From Rikenellaceae bacterium (GTDB lineage: Bacteria > Bacteroidota > Bacteroidia > Bacteroidales > Rikenellaceae): a stretch of DNA of 64,000 bases. The stretch lies in the NCBI GenBank assembly GCA_902362705.1, contig CABIXK010000005.1:86429-150428 (forward strand), given 5' to 3'. Below, piece after piece: positions 35,694-43,845 of this stretch. Made by a program: the position numbers and the translations under genes. The notes below the pieces were generated by a model, which had not been told where the DNA came from, searched no databases, and was given only the letters and a program-made list of their open reading frames with translations. Every line of letters starts with the position of its first letter. Position 1 is the first letter of the stretch.

Positions 35694-37013
35694 TCAGTCC
35701 TGCACCTGGGCGTAGATCTCCTTCAGGCGGCGGGTCATGAAGTATTGCAACACGCCGCGCAGGAACATGTAGAGCGTGAAGGCGAGCCAGAGGGCGTCGT
35801 TGCCCACGACGGGCTCGCAGGCGTAGAAGACTGCGAAGTAGGCGGCCGTCGACCAGAACATCGAGTTGCGCATCACGCGCGTGCGCGTGGCGCCCACCAT
35901 GATGCCGTCCATGATGAAGGGCATGGCGCTGGCGATGGGGATCGCGATGATCCAGCCGATGTAGCGCCCGGCCAGCTCCACGATGCGCGGTGCGTCGGCC
36001 GAGTCGCCGTCGACGAAGAGCCCCACCAGCTCGCGCCAGCCTATCAGGTAGATCCCCACGAAGAGCACCGAGACGGCCGTGCCCCAGAGGATGCACCCCA
36101 CGGTGCTGCGGCGCAGCGATTTCGCGTCGCGCGCGCCGATGAAGCGGCCCGTGAGCGCCTCGGCGGCGAATGCGAAGCCGTCGTTCATGTAGGAAAAGAG
36201 GGTGAAGAGCTGTAGCAGCAGCGTGTTGACGGCCAGCAGCGACGGATCCTCCATGCGGGCCGACGCCCCGGTGAAGAAGGTGTAGACGGCCACGATGCAG
36301 AGCGTGCGCAGGATGATGTCGCGGTTGATGGCGAAGAAGGTCTTCAGCGGTCCCAGGTCGATGACCTTCGACCAGTCTACGGCCGTCAGCAGGTGGCCGA
36401 AGCGGGCCCGCAGCAGCAGGGCCGAGAGCACGACGCCCGTCCACTGGGCGATCACCGAGGCATAGGCGATGCCCACGATACCCATGTCGAGGCCGAAGGC
36501 GAACCAGAGGCTGCACACCACGTGTATGACATTGACCGCGATGGCCGTCGTCATGGGGATCACGGCGTTCTGCATCCCCGTGAACCAGCCGTTGAAGCCG
36601 AAGAGCAGGATGCCCGCCGGCACGGCCCAGATGCGGGCGAAGAAGTAGTCGCGGGTCATCTGGCTGCCGTTCATGGCCCACAGCGCCAGCTCGCCCGCGG
36701 GGTACTGCACCAGCAGCATCGCCAGACCCATGATGCCCGCCACGCTCATCGCGCGGCAGAGCATGTTGGTGCACTCGGCGTAGTCGCCCGCACCGAAGGC
36801 CTGGGCGGTCAAGCCGCTCGTGCCCATCCTTACGAACGAGCAGTTCCAGTAGATGAAGTTGAAGATCGAGACGCCGATGGCCAGCGCTCCGATCGTCGCC
36901 GCCGAGTCGGCGCCCCAGTGGCCGGCGATGGCCGTCGAGACGATGCCCATTAGGGGCACGGTGATGTTCGAGACGATGTTGGGCAGGGCGATGCGCAGTA
37001 TTTCGCGGTTCAT
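35694..37013 (-). CDS. MATE-family (multi-antimicrobial extrusion) efflux transporter
   Basis: 439-residue inner-membrane protein with twelve hydrophobic segments. The N-terminal ILRIALPNIVSNITVPLMGIVSTAIAGH is typical of the MATE/DinF branch, and the second half repeats the fold (FFAINRDIILRTLCIVAVYTF). Start ATG 37013 (MNREILRIALP) since it opens the conserved first helix and lies 59 nt after a -7 box; longer in-frame versions have no membrane logic. Likely ion-driven export of drugs or metabolites; substrate not known. Its promoter region abuts the dispersed hairpin-promoter repeats. Confidence 0.9.
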   Translation of the reverse strand: MNREILRIALPNIVSNITVPLMGIVSTAIAGHWGADSAATIGALAIGVSIFNFIYWNCSFVRMGTSGLTAQAFGAGDYAECTNMLCRAMSVAGIMGLAMLLVQYPAGELALWAMNGSQMTRDYFFARIWAVPAGILLFGFNGWFTGMQNAVIPMTTAIAVNVIHVVCSLWFAFGLDMGIVGIAYASVIAQWTGVVLSALLLRARFGHLLTAVDWSKVIDLGPLKTFFAINRDIILRTLCIVAVYTFFTGASARMEDPSLLAVNTLLLQLFTLFSYMNDGFAFAAEALTGRFIGARDAKSLRRSTVGCILWGTAVSVLFVGIYLIGWRELVGLFVDGDSADAPRIVELAGRYIGWIIAIPIASAMPFIMDGIMVGATRTRVMRNSMFWSTAAYFAVFYACEPVVGNDALWLAFTLYMFLRGVLQYFMTRRLKEIYAQVQD

Positions 37014-37072
37014 GATCTGTCGGGTGTGTGTTGTCGTGCGCCGCCGGCGCGGAAGGCGCCGCTCGGACGGTG

Positions 37073-37080
37073 CAAAGATA
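37073..37080 (-). promoter_or_regulatory. -7 box of the MATE gene
   Basis: TATCTTTG on the minus strand; no good -33 match. Confidence 0.5.
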
Positions 37081-37129
37081 GGTAATCCCGTCCAAACTCG
37101 GCGCGCCGCGGCGAGGAAACTGCGCGGCG

Positions 37130-37163
37130 GGCTTGCTTCTGCGCCCGACATTACGTATCCTTG
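37130..37163 (+). repeat. half copy of the hairpin-promoter element
   Basis: 34 nt identical at 31 positions to the 3' half of copy B (37206-37239), ending in a decayed box TATCCTTG. It lies 76 bp upstream in tandem and lacks the head and left hairpin arm. Confidence 0.7.
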
Positions 37164-37170
37164 GCTTCGC

Positions 37171-37239
37171 CGAAGATACTCCGTCTCAGCATTTCGCAAG
37201 CCTGCGGCTTGCTTCTGCGCTCGACATTTCGTATCTTTG
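37171..37239 (+). repeat. dispersed intergenic hairpin-promoter element, copy B
   Basis: 69 nt, 54/69 identical without gaps to copy A at 12931-12999. The hairpin GCAAGCC (37196-37202) / GGCTTGC (37206-37212) is perfect although its bases differ from copy A. The element ends in TATCTTTG. Confidence 0.75.
37209..37239 (+). promoter_or_regulatory. promoter of the polyferredoxin gene, inside repeat copy B
   Basis: TTG (37209-37211, in the 3' hairpin arm), 20 nt, TATCTTTG (37232-37239), 19 nt before the ATG. Confidence 0.7.
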
Positions 37240-37258
37240 TATTTAATAACTCGCGTTT

Positions 37259-38779
37259 ATGTTACGGAAAATCAGAATCGTGCTGGCCTCGCTCTGCTTC
37301 GTCGGCATTACGCTCCTCTTCCTCGACTTCACGGGGACGGCGCATGCGTGGCTCGGCTATCTGGCCCGCGTGCAGCTGGTGCCCGCCCTGCTGGCGCTGC
37401 ACGTCGGCATCGTCGCGGCGCTGCTGCTTCTCACGCTGCTCTTCGGCCGCATATACTGCTCGGTCGTCTGCCCGTTGGGGGTGATGCAGGACCTCTTCGG
37501 CCGCGCCGGCCGCCGTGCCCGCCGCCACCGCTACTCCTGGTCGCCCGCACGGACGGAGCTGCGTTATGCGATGCTGGCGCTGTTCGCCGCCGCACTGGTC
37601 GCGGGCGTCGGGTCGCTCGCGGCGCTGCTGGAGCCCTACAGCGCCTACGGCCGCATCGCGCAGAATCTGCTGGCGCCGCTCTGGGGCTGGGGCAACAACC
37701 TGCTGGCCTACTTCGCCGAGCGGGCCGACAGCTACGCCTTTTACGCTACGGAGGTGTGGATGCGCAGCGCCGCGACCTTCGCCGTGGCCGCCGCAACCTT
37801 CGCGGGGGTGGGGTGGCTCGCCTGGCGCAACGGCCGCACGTGGTGCAACACGGTCTGCCCCGTGGGCACGCTCCTGGGGCTGCTCTCGCGCCATTCGCTC
37901 TTCCGCCCCGTGATCGATACGTCGAAATGCAACGGCTGCGGCCTCTGCGCGCGCAACTGCAAGGCCTCGTGCATCGACAGCGAACGCCACGCGATCGACT
38001 ACTCGCGCTGCGTGGTCTGTATGGATTGCCTCGACCGCTGCTCGCGCGGCGCGATCACCTACGCGCGCCGCCGCAAGGCAGCTCCGTCCGAGGAGGGCGC
38101 TCCCGTCCCGGCCGGCAGCCCTGCCCAGGCCGACAAGCATGCCCCGGCCGACTCGGGGCGCCGCACCTTCCTCGCGGGGCTCGGTCTGGTGGCCGCGCAG
38201 GTCGCGCGGGCCCAGCGGCGCAAGAAGACCGACGGCGGCCTGGCCGTGATTCTCGACAAGCAGGTGCCCGAGCGCGCCACGCGCATCGTGCCTCCCGGCA
38301 GCGGGGGCATCCGCCGCTTCGCGCAGCACTGCACGGGGTGCCAGCTCTGCGTGGCCGCCTGCCCCAACGGGGTGCTGCGCCCCTCGGGGGGCCTCGTGAC
38401 CCTCATGCAGCCCGAAATGTCCTATGAGCGCGGCTACTGCCGTCCCGAGTGCACGCGCTGCTCGGAGGCGTGCCCCGCGGGGGCCATCGTCAGGATCTCG
38501 GCCGCCGAAAAGTCGTCGACGCAGATCGGTCACGCCGTGTGGCTGCGGGCCAACTGCCTGCCCCTGACCGACGGGGTAAAGTGCGGCAATTGCGCGCGCC
38601 ACTGCCCCGCGGGTGCCATCGCCATGGTCCGCTCCGCCGCCGCCGACCCCGCCTCGCCCGAGATCCCCTCGGTCGACGCCGAGCGCTGCATCGGCTGCGG
38701 CGCCTGCGAGAACCTCTGCCCGGCGCGCCCGTTCAGCGCGATCTACGTCGAGGGCCACGAACGCCACCGCATCATCTGA
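37259..38779 (+). CDS. membrane polyferredoxin with internal twin-arginine motif
   Basis: 506-residue iron-sulfur membrane protein related to NapH/NosR/CcoG-type proteins. Four membrane spans (about 5-25, 38-63, 102-124, 170-189) flank two C-x3-CP motifs (C67/C71 and C196/C200). A first ferredoxin domain with two [4Fe-4S] sites (C224-C238 and C251-C261) follows. At residues 301-302 a twin-arginine stretch, GRRTFLAGLGLVAAQVARA, looks like a Tat signal in mid-protein. The C-terminal part has four more cysteine clusters (CTGCQLC, CTRCSEAC, CGNCARHC, CIGCGACENLC). Predicted topology puts the first ferredoxin in the cytoplasm and the last four clusters in the periplasm. Operon partner: the ferredoxin-type aldo/keto reductase 8 nt downstream. 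Confidence 0.85.
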   Translation: MLRKIRIVLASLCFVGITLLFLDFTGTAHAWLGYLARVQLVPALLALHVGIVAALLLLTLLFGRIYCSVVCPLGVMQDLFGRAGRRARRHRYSWSPARTELRYAMLALFAAALVAGVGSLAALLEPYSAYGRIAQNLLAPLWGWGNNLLAYFAERADSYAFYATEVWMRSAATFAVAAATFAGVGWLAWRNGRTWCNTVCPVGTLLGLLSRHSLFRPVIDTSKCNGCGLCARNCKASCIDSERHAIDYSRCVVCMDCLDRCSRGAITYARRRKAAPSEEGAPVPAGSPAQADKHAPADSGRRTFLAGLGLVAAQVARAQRRKKTDGGLAVILDKQVPERATRIVPPGSGGIRRFAQHCTGCQLCVAACPNGVLRPSGGLVTLMQPEMSYERGYCRPECTRCSEACPAGAIVRISAAEKSSTQIGHAVWLRANCLPLTDGVKCGNCARHCPAGAIAMVRSAAADPASPEIPSVDAERCIGCGACENLCPARPFSAIYVEGHERHRII

Positions 38780-38787
38780 CAAAAGCT

Positions 38788-40185
38788 ATGGAGACGAACA
38801 ATAAGAACCGTATCGACCGCCGCGAGTTCCTCCGGCGTCTGGGTGTCGGCGCAGCCGCGGTGTCGGCGGCGGCGCTCCCCGCCTGCGCCCCGAAGGGCGG
38901 GGCGGAGCGTCGTGGTGCCGCCGCGGGCGCGATCCCCACGGACCGCATGACCTGTCGCACCAACCCCTCCACGGGCGACCGTGTGTCGCTGCTCGGCTAC
39001 GGCTGCATGCGCTGGCCGACGGTGAAGGGCAGCGGCGAGATCGACCAGGAGGAGGTCAACCGTCTGGTCGACTATGCGCTGGAGCACGGCGTCAACTACT
39101 TCGACACCTCGCCCGCCTACTGCAAGGGGCTCTCCGAGCGTGCCACGGGCATCGCCCTGAAGCGCCACCCGCGTGACCGCTACTTCATCGCCACCAAGCT
39201 CTCCAACTTCGCCCCGGCCACCTGGAGCCGCGAGGCGTCGATGGAGATGTACCGCACGTCGTTCCGCGAGCTGCAGACCGACCATATCGACTACATGCTG
39301 CTCCACGCCGTGGGCATGGGCAGCGGCATGCGCGAGTTCGAGGCGCGCTATATCGACAACGGCATGCTCGACTTCCTCGTGGAGGAGCGCCGCGCGGGGC
39401 GCATCCGCAACCTCGGCTTCTCCTACCACGGCGACGTGGCCGTCTTCGACCGGCTGCTCGCCGAGCACGACAAATACCGCTGGGACTTCGTGCAGATCCA
39501 GCTCAACTACGTCGACTGGCGCCACGCCAAGGAGGTCAACCCCCGCAATACCGATGCGGAGTACCTCTACGGCGAGCTGGCCGCGCGCGGCATCCCGGCC
39601 GTCGTCATGGAGCCGCTGCTGGGCGGCCGCCTCTCGAAAGTCCACGACCACATCGCCCTCAAGCTGCGGCAGCGGCGTCCCGAGGCGAGCGTCGCCTCGT
39701 GGGCCTTCCGCTTCGCCGGGTCGCTGCCCGGGGTGCAGACCGTGCTGAGCGGCATGACCTACATGGAGCACCTGCAGGACAACCTGCGCACCTGTGCGCC
39801 GCTCGAGCCGCTTACGGATGATGACCTGGTCTTTCTCGAGGAGACGGCGCAGGCCCTGCTGCGTTATCCCACCATCCCCTGCACCGCCTGCAAGTACTGC
39901 ATGCCCTGCCCCTACGGGCTCGATATTCCGGGTACGCTGCGCCACTTCAACAAGTGCATCAACGAGGGGCGCATGCCCGCCTCGTTGCAGGATCCTGCCT
40001 ACCGCCGCCTGCGCCGCGAGTTTCTGATCGGCTACGACCGCTCGGTGCCCCGCCTGCGGCAGGCGAACCGCTGCATCGGGTGCGGCGAGTGCGTGCACCA
40101 CTGTCCGCAGCGCATCGACATCCCGGCCCAGATGCAGCGTATCGACCGCTTCGTCGAGGATCTCAAGCAGGGGCGGGAGTTCTGA
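38788..40185 (+). CDS. Tat-exported aldo/keto reductase lipoprotein with C-terminal ferredoxin domain
   Basis: 465-residue protein. The N-terminus has a twin-arginine signal (IDRREFLRRLGVGAAA) ending in a lipobox (LPAC, C33), so it should be exported folded and lipid-anchored. The barrel domain keeps the aldo/keto reductase residues NYFDTSPAY, IATKLS and MLLHAVG. The C-terminal 100 residues carry two cysteine clusters, CTACKYCMPCP and CIGCGECVHHCP, for two [4Fe-4S] centres. Tat export fits a protein that binds cofactors before transport. Next to the membrane polyferredoxin, it likely exchanges electrons with it outside the cytoplasm. Substrate unknown. Confidence 0.87.
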   Translation: METNNKNRIDRREFLRRLGVGAAAVSAAALPACAPKGGAERRGAAAGAIPTDRMTCRTNPSTGDRVSLLGYGCMRWPTVKGSGEIDQEEVNRLVDYALEHGVNYFDTSPAYCKGLSERATGIALKRHPRDRYFIATKLSNFAPATWSREASMEMYRTSFRELQTDHIDYMLLHAVGMGSGMREFEARYIDNGMLDFLVEERRAGRIRNLGFSYHGDVAVFDRLLAEHDKYRWDFVQIQLNYVDWRHAKEVNPRNTDAEYLYGELAARGIPAVVMEPLLGGRLSKVHDHIALKLRQRRPEASVASWAFRFAGSLPGVQTVLSGMTYMEHLQDNLRTCAPLEPLTDDDLVFLEETAQALLRYPTIPCTACKYCMPCPYGLDIPGTLRHFNKCINEGRMPASLQDPAYRRLRREFLIGYDRSVPRLRQANRCIGCGECVHHCPQRIDIPAQMQRIDRFVEDLKQGREF

Positions 40186-40373
40186 CGGGCCGTGTCGGGG
40201 CCGGCGTCGGGATTGTGTCGGGGTTGCGACCGGCCGGTGCTTCGGCTGTCGGCCGCCGGGCGGGGGAGACGTGCTGCCGGCGCTTCGGCTGCCGCGGTGC
40301 GCGGGCATATGGCCGCCGTGCGACTATTTTCCCTATTTCGGCACGCAATGTGCCGTAATCCGGAAAATTAGCG

Positions 40374-40381
40374 TACCTTTG
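40374..40381 (+). promoter_or_regulatory. -7 box of the pseudouridine synthase gene
   Basis: TACCTTTG, 31 nt before the ATG. The 190 nt upstream of it are GC-rich filler without a gene. Confidence 0.5.
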
Positions 40382-40412
40382 CGCCGACCATTAAGAATTA
40401 AGAAGAAAACGA

Positions 40413-41804
40413 ATGAAGCAACAGAAAAATAGTCCGGCATCGGCGCTCGCGCGCTTCGGCCGCGACAAGCGTGTCCGCGGCGAAGAGACGGCAGCGGATC
40501 CGGCCGGGCAGCGACCGCGCACGCCGCGCGCCGAAGGCGGGGAGCGTCCCCGCCGCGATGCGAAGCCGGGCGGCCGGGCGTCGTACAACCCCAACTTCAC
40601 GGCCGACAACCGTCCCGTCTTCGAGACGCACTCCGACGAGGAGCGCCCGCGCCGCACGTTCGGCGATCGGACCCGCACGCAGGGCGACCGCGGCCGCACC
40701 TTCGGGGAGCGGGGGCGCGCGCAGGGCGATCGGCCCCGCACGTTCGGCGAGAAGCCCCGCTTCGGCGCCTCCGAGGGCAAGCGCCCGGGCGGCAAGCCGT
40801 TCGGCGGCCCGAAGTTCGCCCCCCGTGAGGAGGGCGAGCGCCGCTTCGACCGTGCGCGCGACGAGCGGTCGCATGGCGACCGGCCGCGCACGTTCGGCGA
40901 CGGACAGCGCGGCGCGGGCCGCAGCTTCACCGACCGCCGCGGGGGCGACAAGCCCGCGTTCCGTGGCGGCGATTCCCGGTCCTCGTTCCGCGGCGATGCC
41001 AAGCCGTCGTTCCGTGGCGGCGACTCCAAGGCGCCCTTCCGCCGCGACGAGAAGCCGGCCTACCCGCGCTACAACCCCGAGAAGCAGACGGGGGCCATGC
41101 GGCTCAACCGCTTCATCGCCCAGTCGGGCATCTGCTCGCGCCGCGAGGCCGACGACTTCATCCTGGCCGGTCTGGTGTCGGTCAACGGGCAGGTCGTCAC
41201 CGAGCTGGGCACGAAAGTGATGCCCACCGACGAAGTGAAGTTCAACGACAGCCGCGTACAGGGCCAGAAGAAGGTCTACCTGGTGCTCAACAAGCCCAAG
41301 GGCTACGTCACCTCGCTCGACGACCCCCACGCCGGCAAGACGGTGATGGAGCTGGTCGAGGGCGCCTGCTCGGAGCGCATCTACCCCGTGGGGCGTCTCG
41401 ACAAGAACAGTCTGGGCCTGCTGCTCTTCACCAACGACGGCGATCTCACGAAGCAGCTCACGCACCCCTCCTATAAAAAGAAGAAGATCTACCAGGTGAC
41501 GCTCGACAAGCCCCTGACGCGCGCCGACATGGACCGCATTGCCGAGGGCATCACGCTCGAGGACGGCGAGATCTTCGCCGACGAGATCTCCTACGTCAAG
41601 GAGAACAAGCAGGAGGTGGGCATCGAGATCCACTCGGGCCGCAACCGCATCGTCCGCCGCATCTTTGAGTTTCTCGGTTACACCGTCACCAAGCTCGACC
41701 GCGTCTACTATGCGGGTCTGACGAAGAAGAACCTCAACCGCGGCCGCTGGCGCTTCCTCACCGACGAGGAGGTGCAGCGCCTCAAGTCGGGGCAGTACGA
41801 ATAA
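40413..41804 (+). CDS. RluB/RsuA-type pseudouridine synthase with long RG-rich leader
   Basis: 463-residue rRNA-modifying enzyme. Residues 1 to about 225 are low complexity, rich in R, G, D, P and F, with repeats of RPRTFGD/E and FRGGDS. Then come an S4 RNA-binding domain (MRLNRFIAQSGICSRREADDF) and the synthase domain with the catalytic aspartate in GRLDKNSLGLLLF. The core is the normal size for RluB/RsuA. The leader resembles RGG-type RNA-binding disorder and is the odd part. Most likely modifies large-subunit rRNA; the exact uridine is not predictable. Confidence 0.88.
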   Translation: MKQQKNSPASALARFGRDKRVRGEETAADPAGQRPRTPRAEGGERPRRDAKPGGRASYNPNFTADNRPVFETHSDEERPRRTFGDRTRTQGDRGRTFGERGRAQGDRPRTFGEKPRFGASEGKRPGGKPFGGPKFAPREEGERRFDRARDERSHGDRPRTFGDGQRGAGRSFTDRRGGDKPAFRGGDSRSSFRGDAKPSFRGGDSKAPFRRDEKPAYPRYNPEKQTGAMRLNRFIAQSGICSRREADDFILAGLVSVNGQVVTELGTKVMPTDEVKFNDSRVQGQKKVYLVLNKPKGYVTSLDDPHAGKTVMELVEGACSERIYPVGRLDKNSLGLLLFTNDGDLTKQLTHPSYKKKKIYQVTLDKPLTRADMDRIAEGITLEDGEIFADEISYVKENKQEVGIEIHSGRNRIVRRIFEFLGYTVTKLDRVYYAGLTKKNLNRGRWRFLTDEEVQRLKSGQYE

Positions 41805-41818
41805 CCTTCCGAGGAGAC

Positions 41819-41864
41819 AAAAGCAAAGGAGCGACGCCGGCAGGGTGTCGCTCCTTTGCTTTTT
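41819..41864. terminator. bidirectional terminator
   Basis: 17-bp perfect stem AAAAGCAAAGGAGCGAC / GTCGCTCCTTTGCTTTT between the convergent pseudouridine synthase and the clostripain gene. Confidence 0.93.
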
Positions 41865-41885
41865 GCGCGCCCTCCCCGGCCGCGG

Positions 41886-43070
41886 TCAGTGGGTCGCCCG
41901 CCACCACGCCGTGCGGCGCTTGGCGTCGACGGTGAGCGGTGCCGTGCTGGGGTCGGAGGTGGTGATGCCCGAGAAGGTGCGGATCGGGTGGGAGCCGCTG
42001 CCGCCGGGTGTTGCCGAGTAGTAGTATTCGGTGTGGCGGTGGTGGGGCACCGCGGCGCGCAGCCGCTCCTGCGCCTCGGCCGCGAGCGCCGCGTCGGGAC
42101 AGAGCTGCGCCACGTAGTCGCCCATGTCGAAGAAGCGCACGGGCGAGTAGCCGTCGAGGCGTTGCAGCGCGTTCTCGTCGCCTGTGAAAGCGTAGCGTTC
42201 GTTGATGCGGCGCATCACGTCGGCCAGCGCCTCCAGCTGCGTGCAGTCGATCGCCCCGATCGTGCCGTAGGGGAACTGGTAGGCGGCGTAGAAGCGGTAG
42301 AAAGCCTCGCATACGGCCTCGTAGTCGACCTCTCCGAAGAGGAGGTCCCCCATCTCGGCGTAGGGGAATCCGTAGGCCATGATCTCCGAGGTCGACCCGA
42401 TGAGGTGCTGCGCGACACCGCGCAGCTCGTAGGCCACCTCCACCGAGGCCATGTAGCAGGCGTCGAAGAGGATGTACTCCATCGGCATCTCCGCCCGGCG
42501 GATCGCCTCGGCGAGTGTGGCGATGTCGGTGCGGTAGGCCGCTGAGGTGCCGCCGAACCAGCGGGTGAGGGGCATCCCGTCGGCCTCGTGTTCCCAGTAC
42601 TCCCGCTCGCGCGCCACGCCCGCGCCCTCTGCTGCGCGCCCCTCCGCCTCGTCGGCGGGGAGCCATCCCATGCCGTGGCAGCCGACGATCAGTCCGTAGC
42701 GTCTGCCCGGTGCCGCCCGCTTCGCCGCGCCGAGGATCGAAGCCAGGCCGCCTGCCGTGGTGAAGTCGGGCGCCCGGTCGTAGCGGGCGATCTCGCGCCG
42801 CTCGCACGCGCCGTTGCGCTCCTTCAACTCGAAGAGAGTGGCCGTCGAAGCGCTTTCCATGAAGTAAACCACGAGCCGCGCCCCGTCCAGCTCTCCGCGG
42901 GCCACGATCCGCTCCATGCCGGCGATGTTCTGCTTGAAATAGGAGGACATGTTTGCCCACGGTAAGAGCATCACGACGGTCTGCTGCTGCTCGGGCAGGG
43001 GATCGGGAGTCGGCTCCTTGTGGCAGGCGACGGCCGCCAAGAGCGCGACTGCGGCCGCGAGCCGCCGCAC
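41886..43070 (-). CDS. clostripain-family (C11) cysteine peptidase lipoprotein
   Basis: 394-residue predicted surface or periplasmic lipoprotein. Starting at GTG 43070 gives the short lipoprotein signal MRRLAAAVALLAAVACHKEP with lipid-bearing C16; the upstream ATG at 43112 would add 14 non-signal residues and overlap the previous gene by 40 nt. The C11 catalytic pair is visible as VGCHGMGW (His) and LFDACYMAS (Cys). Clostripain-like enzymes cut after Arg or Lys and usually self-process. Last gene of the minus-strand ligA-dapA-DUF4919 series; function in the cell unknown. Confidence 0.85.
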   Translation of the reverse strand: MRRLAAAVALLAAVACHKEPTPDPLPEQQQTVVMLLPWANMSSYFKQNIAGMERIVARGELDGARLVVYFMESASTATLFELKERNGACERREIARYDRAPDFTTAGGLASILGAAKRAAPGRRYGLIVGCHGMGWLPADEAEGRAAEGAGVAREREYWEHEADGMPLTRWFGGTSAAYRTDIATLAEAIRRAEMPMEYILFDACYMASVEVAYELRGVAQHLIGSTSEIMAYGFPYAEMGDLLFGEVDYEAVCEAFYRFYAAYQFPYGTIGAIDCTQLEALADVMRRINERYAFTGDENALQRLDGYSPVRFFDMGDYVAQLCPDAALAAEAQERLRAAVPHHRHTEYYYSATPGGSGSHPIRTFSGITTSDPSTAPLTVDAKRRTAWWRATH

Positions 43071-43072
43071 GG

Positions 43073-43813
43073 CTATTTGTAGACGCGCGGTTTGAGGTTG
43101 TTGAACTGCCATGTGCGGTCGCGTTTGTAGGTGTAACCTTCGGGTTTGTTGCGGTAGATGCGGCTGAAGTCGAAGTAGAAGCCCTTGCGCTTCTTGCCTT
43201 CGACCACCTGGGGCGCGGCGAGCGGCACGAACTCCACCGAGCGGCTCACCACGCGCCCGCGTCCGCCGTTGGCCAGCCCCTCGGCGGCCAGCACGTCGTA
43301 GGCGTGGTCGAACATGAGGATGTGGCGCGCGGTGCCCTGCGTGAGGCCGTCGCCCGAGTCGAGGATCGCCCCTACGATCCCCTTCATGCGGTCGTAGGCG
43401 GCCTGCTCCTCCTGCGTGTGCCCCAGCGCCCCGTGGGCGAAGGCCATCAGGTTGAGCAGTTTGGGGCTGAACGGGTCGCGCTCGGCGGCCCGGCGCGCCA
43501 TGACGAGCACCTCCTCGAGCGTCTCGCGGTCGGGGCGGTCGGGATCGACGCCCGATACCATCAGCAGCAGACGGTCCATGTCGGGATTGCTCTCCAGCGG
43601 CTTGTAGTTGTCGTGGTAGGCGTAGCCGTAGTAAAGGTAGTGGTACTCCTCGTCGGTGAGTGTTTCAGCGGGGTCGTTGAAGCGCATCAGGAGCACCGTG
43701 AGGCAGTAGGGCGACGACGAGTCGATGGTCTTCAGCACGATGTCTTCCTCGTCGGGCGTTTTCGCCGCGGCGAGCGCGGGAAGCAGCAGCAGGGCGCAAA
43801 GCAGTCGTTTCAT
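43073..43813 (-). CDS. DUF4919-type secreted protein
   Basis: 246-residue exported protein with a signal peptide (MKRLLCALLLLPALAAA). The body resembles the Bacteroidetes family DUF4919 in its YHYLYYGYAY region, its helical middle with TPR-like spacing (ERDPFSPKLLNLMAFAHGALG) and the ending YYFDFSRIYRNKPEG-like segment. Function is not known. It sits 32 nt after dapA and 2 nt before the clostripain lipoprotein, suggesting these two exported proteins work together. Confidence 0.7.
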   Translation of the reverse strand: MKRLLCALLLLPALAAAKTPDEEDIVLKTIDSSSPYCLTVLLMRFNDPAETLTDEEYHYLYYGYAYHDNYKPLESNPDMDRLLLMVSGVDPDRPDRETLEEVLVMARRAAERDPFSPKLLNLMAFAHGALGHTQEEQAAYDRMKGIVGAILDSGDGLTQGTARHILMFDHAYDVLAAEGLANGGRGRVVSRSVEFVPLAAPQVVEGKKRKGFYFDFSRIYRNKPEGYTYKRDRTWQFNNLKPRVYK

Positions 43814-43845
43814 AGTGTCGGGGATTTTCCTCTACGAACGGAGAT

